Below, piece by piece: positions 58,990-64,000 of a stretch of 64,000 bases of DNA. The position numbers and the translations under genes are program-made. The notes under the pieces are model-generated. The model made no database searches, was not told the DNA's origin, and worked only from the letters and a program-made list of their open reading frames with translations. The DNA comes from Channallabes apus. Its lineage: Eukaryota > Chordata > Actinopteri > Siluriformes > Clariidae. Each line of letters opens with the position of its first letter. Position 1 is the first letter of the stretch. The DNA lies in the NCBI GenBank assembly GCA_030522415.1, contig CM060121.1, positions 4,433,476 through 4,497,475 of the forward strand, written 5' to 3'.

Positions 58990-60820
58990 CCGGGCAGGGT
59001 ATACCATGGACAGAAAATAATAATTTAAAAACAGTCAGGTTGAAGCACTGTCAGAAGCAGAGTAGACACATGATCCTGGTGTTTCTACCTCTCAATGCCC
59101 TTTCTAGCATTTTCCATGCCCATTTCCATTACTGGTTAAGTCATATCCTTTGTGGTTCTGCAATTTAACCTCCAAAAGCATGCCTACAGTACCATACAGA
59201 TATCCTGGCCATTCCAGACATTTTACACTTCCTGGTTCAAACCAAATAAAGATCTGATTCTTCAATGCACTAAACAGCTTACATATACATACAGTAACTG
59301 TGAAATATACATGGTGCACTTACTTAGTGCACAAGTTTCGTGAAAAGACTCAAATATCAAAAATTTGTCCGGCCGGATCGTAAATCATTCAGTGCTGCAG
59401 TAACATTTAGATGCTTTTAATCATTTCGATTGCCTTCGTTTTCAGTCTCTGTCTGTCTGTCTATCTTCAAACAAACCGTCAGATATGTTGAGAGGGTTCA
59501 GTCTACGGACAATTACTGCAGCGGAATCATTACGCGCGGTAATTGTCTATATAGGTGAGGCGTATTTCTTCTGCGGGTGCATTAAGTGCTGCTTACTGTA
59601 TCTCATTTGAAAAAAAAAGAGTTTTCTTTGGCTAGGTGCACCAACTAAGACGAGTTTTGAAGACAGCTCACAGGTCAAAGGTTACAGTATATAGCTTTTC
59701 AGAAAAAAAGGATTAAAGCTGCCATTAACGGAAATCATATTAAAAGTAATTGCGAATGCCCTCTGGTGAGATCATCTGCAAAGGGAAGAAGAAGAAGGAG
59801 AAAAAAAAAAAACACCAGTAAATTTTGCCTCACACAGATGAACAGATAGCACGAATCTCTGGCTGTGTAATTAGAGGTAGGATTAAACTTCGTGGATATG
59901 ATGGTTAATTATCACGTTTCAGCCCACGGAAGTCAAATCCCCAGGAAAAAATATCCTTCTTCAACTATCCACTAAAACCGAATGTGAATTTCAGGCACAG
60001 AGAAAAAGGGTCGTTATCTGAGCAGGTTGTTTGGCAAGTGATAAATTGTTCAGTCCAAAAAGAAGAAAAAGAAAATGAAAGAAGTAAAGCACTGAGTGAA
60101 AGTGACGAGGGTTTAGCGCCACCCGCATTGCCTCGGGCGGCAGAATGACAGGCCATACACCCCGACTTTGGTAAACAACGTAAATAATTCAGACTGGTAT
60201 TAATGTGCGTGCATGTGTGTGTGACACTGCGGTACCGGGAAATTAATTGCATCACTCTTTGTGTGTTTGTAAAACCAATGAGAACGATGACTCGAAGAAG
60301 GGTTTCTGGCTGTACGTACGTGGACGAGTTGAAGCACAAATCGTCTGTAAGGTATATAGTTTATAGTATAAATGAATTAAGGCAATGCAGGTAAATATGA
60401 ATAAATTCTAACAGATTATGCAATTATGAACAGATGCCATAGAACTATGAGCTATAAATATGAATAAGAGAAGAAATATGAATAGGAGCTTGTGGTTGGT
60501 TTAGACTCGAGATATGCATCAGGGCAGGGATCATGTGGGACCAAAAAAAATGTCAAAACGAGTTTGAGTTTTTTTTTTTTTTTTCCTTTTATGGACAAAG
60601 ATGAGATGCTCACGTAAAAGAAATACATTTAATGCAATACTTTGTCTGAGTTCATTGATATATCCCTAGTCACAGCCTTGGTGGTCTCATTGGGGTTTAA
60701 CGGGGCATTTACAGAACAAAATCGTAACAGTGTAAGCAAAATGGTTATGATTACATATGGTGGACAGGATGTTCTGAACGTGCAGGTCTAATGAGCTCAT
60801 TATTGTAAGTTTCCTGTGAT
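58990..60820. other. Low-repeat intergenic stretch upstream of cck
   Basis: No ORF of note. It is the longest stretch on this side without an obvious transposon, and contains TAATTA/ATTA-rich and GGTAATTGTCTATATAGG-type sequence at about 59500-59560. It is a candidate non-coding conserved region on appearance only. Confidence 0.35.
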
Positions 60821-60914
60821 ATATAAACACTTACTCACTCTTTCTCTATACCGCTATACTGTTACTGGAAGACTGGAGCCTATCGCAGGGGACTCGGAGG
60901 ACTCGGCATGGTAC

Positions 60915-61306
60915 CAGAGGTGTCAAGTAACGAAGTACAAATACTTCGTTACCTTACTTAAGTAGAAATTTTGGGTATCTATACTTTACTGGAGTAATTA
61001 TTTTCAGCCGACTTTTTACTTCTACTCCATACATTTTTAAGCAATTACAGTATCTGTACTTTCTACTCCTTACATTTAAAAAATAGCCTTGTTACCTCAT
61101 TATGATCAGAACACGCAACCCCCCCCCCCCTTAATGCTTTTTTCGCCCCTCACGGTACTTTTACTTTTATACTTTAAGTAGTTTTGAAACCAGTACTTTT
61201 ACACTTTTACTTAAGTAGAAAGCTTGGGTTGATACTTCAGTATTTTTGAACCCTAGTATCTATACGTCTACTCAAGTAATGAATGTGAATACTTTTGACA
61301 CCACTG
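60915..61306. mobile_element. hAT-type MITE inside a SINE
   Basis: Ends CAGAGGTGTCAAGTAACG...CTTTTGACACCACTG, flanked by CATGGTAC and TATGGTAC (7 of 8 match). Related in style to the CAGAGGTGG family but a distinct subfamily. It interrupts a minus-strand SINE. Confidence 0.85.
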
Positions 61307-61325
61307 TATGGTACACACAGGACAT

Positions 61326-61474
61326 GTGTACAGACATTTGGCAGACACCCTTATCCAGAGCGACTTATGATACATATGAGCAGTTGAGGGTTAAGAGCCC
61401 AAACAGTGGCAAATTGGTGATGCTGGAATTTGAACCTGAGACAAGTCCAACATCTTAACCACTGAGCCAGCCCT
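61326..61474 (-). repeat. SINE family B inside family A
   Basis: CATTTGGCAGACACCCTTATCCAG to CTTAACCACTGAGCCAGCCC on the plus strand; interrupts the family A copy at 60824-61680. Confidence 0.8.
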
Positions 61475-62102
61475 GAACCAGACAAGGGTGCCCATCCAAC
61501 ACATACACACACATACACACACATTTAAACACTTAGTCACACACTATGAGCAATTAGGGAACACCAGTTTGCCTAATCCTATGTTTTTTGGATTGTGTGG
61601 GGAAACTTGGAGAACCCAGGACCTGTAGGTTCGAGCTCACGTTGCTAAACACAATGCCGCTGTGCCACATTAATGTTTTTGATATGTTAAACTGTATTTT
61701 TCACAAAATTTATGATATTTGAGACAGAAATCCTTTTTTATTACAGGGATATCATTTACAGGCAGGTTTTAGTTACAGCATCCTAAATCCCTTTGGATTC
61801 AGTTTATAATCAAATTGGAGGTTGATGGAGACTATAGTACACTTTGTGTCCCGTATTTAATTTATTTATTTATTGCTGCTGTTTTTGCTTGCACTGCACT
61901 GAATCTGGAATCAGTAGCTGTATATATGGGTAGTTTATTTATACAAAAGACAAAAAACACAATGAGACATACAGTATGAAGACCTGGGCGTGAGTACGGT
62001 GCTCATGAATCGGATGTGAGCGGTCATGTGACTCATGCGTCATGCTCTTGTCACATACAGTACAAGGGCTGTTCACCATATTAGGCTCTGTGTGACACAC
62101 AC

Positions 62103-62388
62103 TGACTCATCATCTATACCTCTTTATCACCTTTGTTGCAGTGAGCCTGAAGCCTATCCCAGGGCATGAGGTGGGGTATACCCTGGATAGGGTGTCAATC
62201 CATCATACACATACACACTTATTCACACACTATGGGCAATTTGGGAAGGCCAGTTAGCCTAATCTGCCTGACTTTGCACTGTGTCACCAAGCAGAACATA
62301 CACACTCCACACACACAAACCTCGAGGCGGGAATCGGACCCGGACCCAGGAGGTGCTAGGTGACAGTGCTAACCACTAAGCCAAGAGT
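62103..62388 (-). repeat. SINE family A, diverged
   Basis: Minus-strand copy from TCATCATCTATACC to GTGCTAACCACTAAGCC. Confidence 0.8.
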
Positions 62389-62389
62389 G

Positions 62390-63761
62390 ACACTAATAAA
62401 TTTTATCAATTAAAAACACTTTACTATGCTACCGTGTGCCTTTATTCACAAAAACTACTAGTACTACTACAAGTACTAGTAATAATAGTAATAAAATCAG
62501 CAATAGATGTTTATTTTTTTAACTACCCTTATGTGTCCCAATGGATCCCTCGCAGCATCGCTCATAAATCCTTTCACTTAAAATAATATTGATCATGTTA
62601 ACTGCCCCATCGTTAATTATCAGCACTTCTGCATGAGAGATACTTTATCTCCAGGAGTTAACAACAGATCGCAATTACACTTCCCCCCTGAGAATTCTGT
62701 GCAAGTTTTTTTAAAAATGATTGCTCATTACGTTCCTCAAACTCCAGCTGCAATTTCGTCTCCGATTGCATATTTGTGCTCCGATGAGGACGCAAAAACA
62801 TCACAGGAAAAAAAACAACAAAAAAAGCTTCCGTAATTATCTTTGTGCGCGGCGGGGTAGGAGAGGCGGTGGCTCATTGTGCTGCGTTTATGAGATGCCA
62901 CAGCCAATGGCACTTAATGTGAAATGAATCAGTCCTGGAGAGGCACCTGGGTAAAGCTGAAAGAGGCACCTGTCATCCTCCTCTACGTCGTCCTCATCTC
63001 CATACCAGAAAGGATGATTTAGAAAAAGGAAAAAAATTAACTAGGAATTATCCTAGCCGCTCCCGAAGCTGATCTCAGGGGATGTTTTTGAAACAGCAGA
63101 CCCAGAGTGTTAAAAATGTGAAAAAGTATGAACTATAATGTATCAGTAGTTGTTCAGGATGCTGATGTAAAGGAGGAACTGATCTCAGATGAATCTGCTG
63201 TAACATGAACTGATCGACAAGACAATGGTGATGACTTTCCTGTTGCGCAACTCCAGAGCCCTCGTCATGTTAATGAATGAATAAATATCAGAGTATTAAG
63301 GATGTAGCAAATATTAAACTGCGCTCATGTGGTCGCCCTGAGGGTTTTATTGAAATTCTGGAAGTGAGAGCACACAGTGCAGTGCAGTGGGAGATGTCCA
63401 TCAGGAGACCTCCTTACAGGTCAACAGCCCCGAGCGCTGATTCAGTTTGCTTCAGTTAGGCTGAAATATAAACTCATAATGTACAATTAACCAGCCCGAT
63501 AATACAAATGAACAGCATTCATTCAAGCACAAAAATAGTAACATAAAACGCAACAACATTATTAAATACAACATTACTAACCGAAACAACATTAACTGAA
63601 ACACAACTTCAACTCAGACACACAGCACCCCGCGATCCTGTATACAGAATAAAGCAGGATAGACTTTGACAGTGACTCTTACATTGAAACACAGCGTTAA
63701 CTTACTACATAAGCAGTAAAAAAATTTACTGAAACACAACATTAACTCACAACCAGTTAGA
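62390..63761. other. Low-repeat intergenic stretch near window end
   Basis: No gene seen. The part 62690-63000 (GATTGCTCATTACG..., CACAGCCAATGGCACTTAAT, GAGAGGCACCTGGGTAAAGC) is non-repetitive and unusually GC-balanced, which could mean a conserved non-coding element. Confidence 0.35.
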
Positions 63762-64000
63762 GGTGGAAAGAGTAATAAACTTTTGTACTCAAGTAAAAGT
63801 ACTGTTACTTCAGTGAAATTGTATTGAAGTACAAGTAAAGTTACCATTATAAAAATCTACTCAAGTAATAGTAGAAAGTAGCTCATAAAAAAAAAAATAA
63901 TAAGTTACCGAGTTACTTTTTTTAACAGTAGGTGTGGGATGGGGGATTCTAGTTGTTTTTAATTGAATTTTTTATTTCTTGTGCTTAAAATCAAAGTGGT
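63762..64000. mobile_element. hAT-type element, left part, cut by window end
   Basis: Begins AGAGGTGGAAAGAGTAATA and continues with the same subterminal GTACTCAAGTAAAAGTACTG pattern as the copies at 12948 and 35769. The other end lies outside the window. Confidence 0.8.

Larger units (their letters stand above)
60824..61680 (-). repeat. SINE family A split by two insertions
   Basis: Minus-strand family A copy in pieces: 60824-60914, about 61307-61322 and about 61480-61680. Between them lie a hAT (60915-61306) and a family B SINE (about 61326-61474). Confidence 0.75.

Overview
This window is vertebrate nuclear DNA, almost certainly from a teleost fish. It holds two multi-exon genes with GT-AG introns in a sea of Tc1/mariner, hAT and Harbinger-like DNA transposons, tRNA-derived SINEs and very many (AC)n, (TC)n and (AT)n microsatellites. 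The abundant Tc1 relics and one frequent tRNA-type SINE would suit an otophysan such as a catfish, but that is a guess. There are no bacterial genes, CRISPR arrays or classical rRNA/tRNA genes.

Layout. 1-14,100: repeat-rich DNA with no gene I can support, ending in a hAT element that itself contains a second hAT-type insertion, both with 8-bp target duplications. 14,100-29,276 (+): trak1, the kinesin/dynein adaptor for mitochondria. It has a CRE-rich, CpG-rich promoter, a probable non-coding first exon ending at 14,546, fifteen coding exons that join in phase from 19,408 to 29,276 (counting the alternative first exon as one of the entry routes), a long-form start exon (17,345-17,552) that carries an in-frame TGA, and a phase-matched alternative first coding exon at 20,126-20,189. 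One intron holds a 44-bp minisatellite of about 30 near-identical copies. 29,277-43,070: intergenic, mostly repeats, including a nearly complete Tc1 transposase and a LINE reverse-transcriptase fragment split by a hAT. 43,107-about 49,375 (-): cck (cholecystokinin), two coding exons, a non-coding first exon and a compact promoter with TATA, E-box and CRE. 49,430-64,000: upstream flank of cck, again repeats, with a P2X7-like exon inside a TTAA-flanked element and a nested SINE/hAT/SINE stack.

How it fits together. trak1 and cck lie tail to tail; TRAK1 and CCK are also convergent neighbours on human 3p22.1, so this is a conserved syntenic block. The two genes are not known to act in one pathway. 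Exon coordinates are read by eye from splice signals, reading phase and family knowledge; no alignment or transcript data were available. I did not find an undescribed biological system. The best leads are the disrupted trak1 start exon, the alternative trak1 first exon and a 45-bp hairpin built from two opposed CTCF-like motifs.
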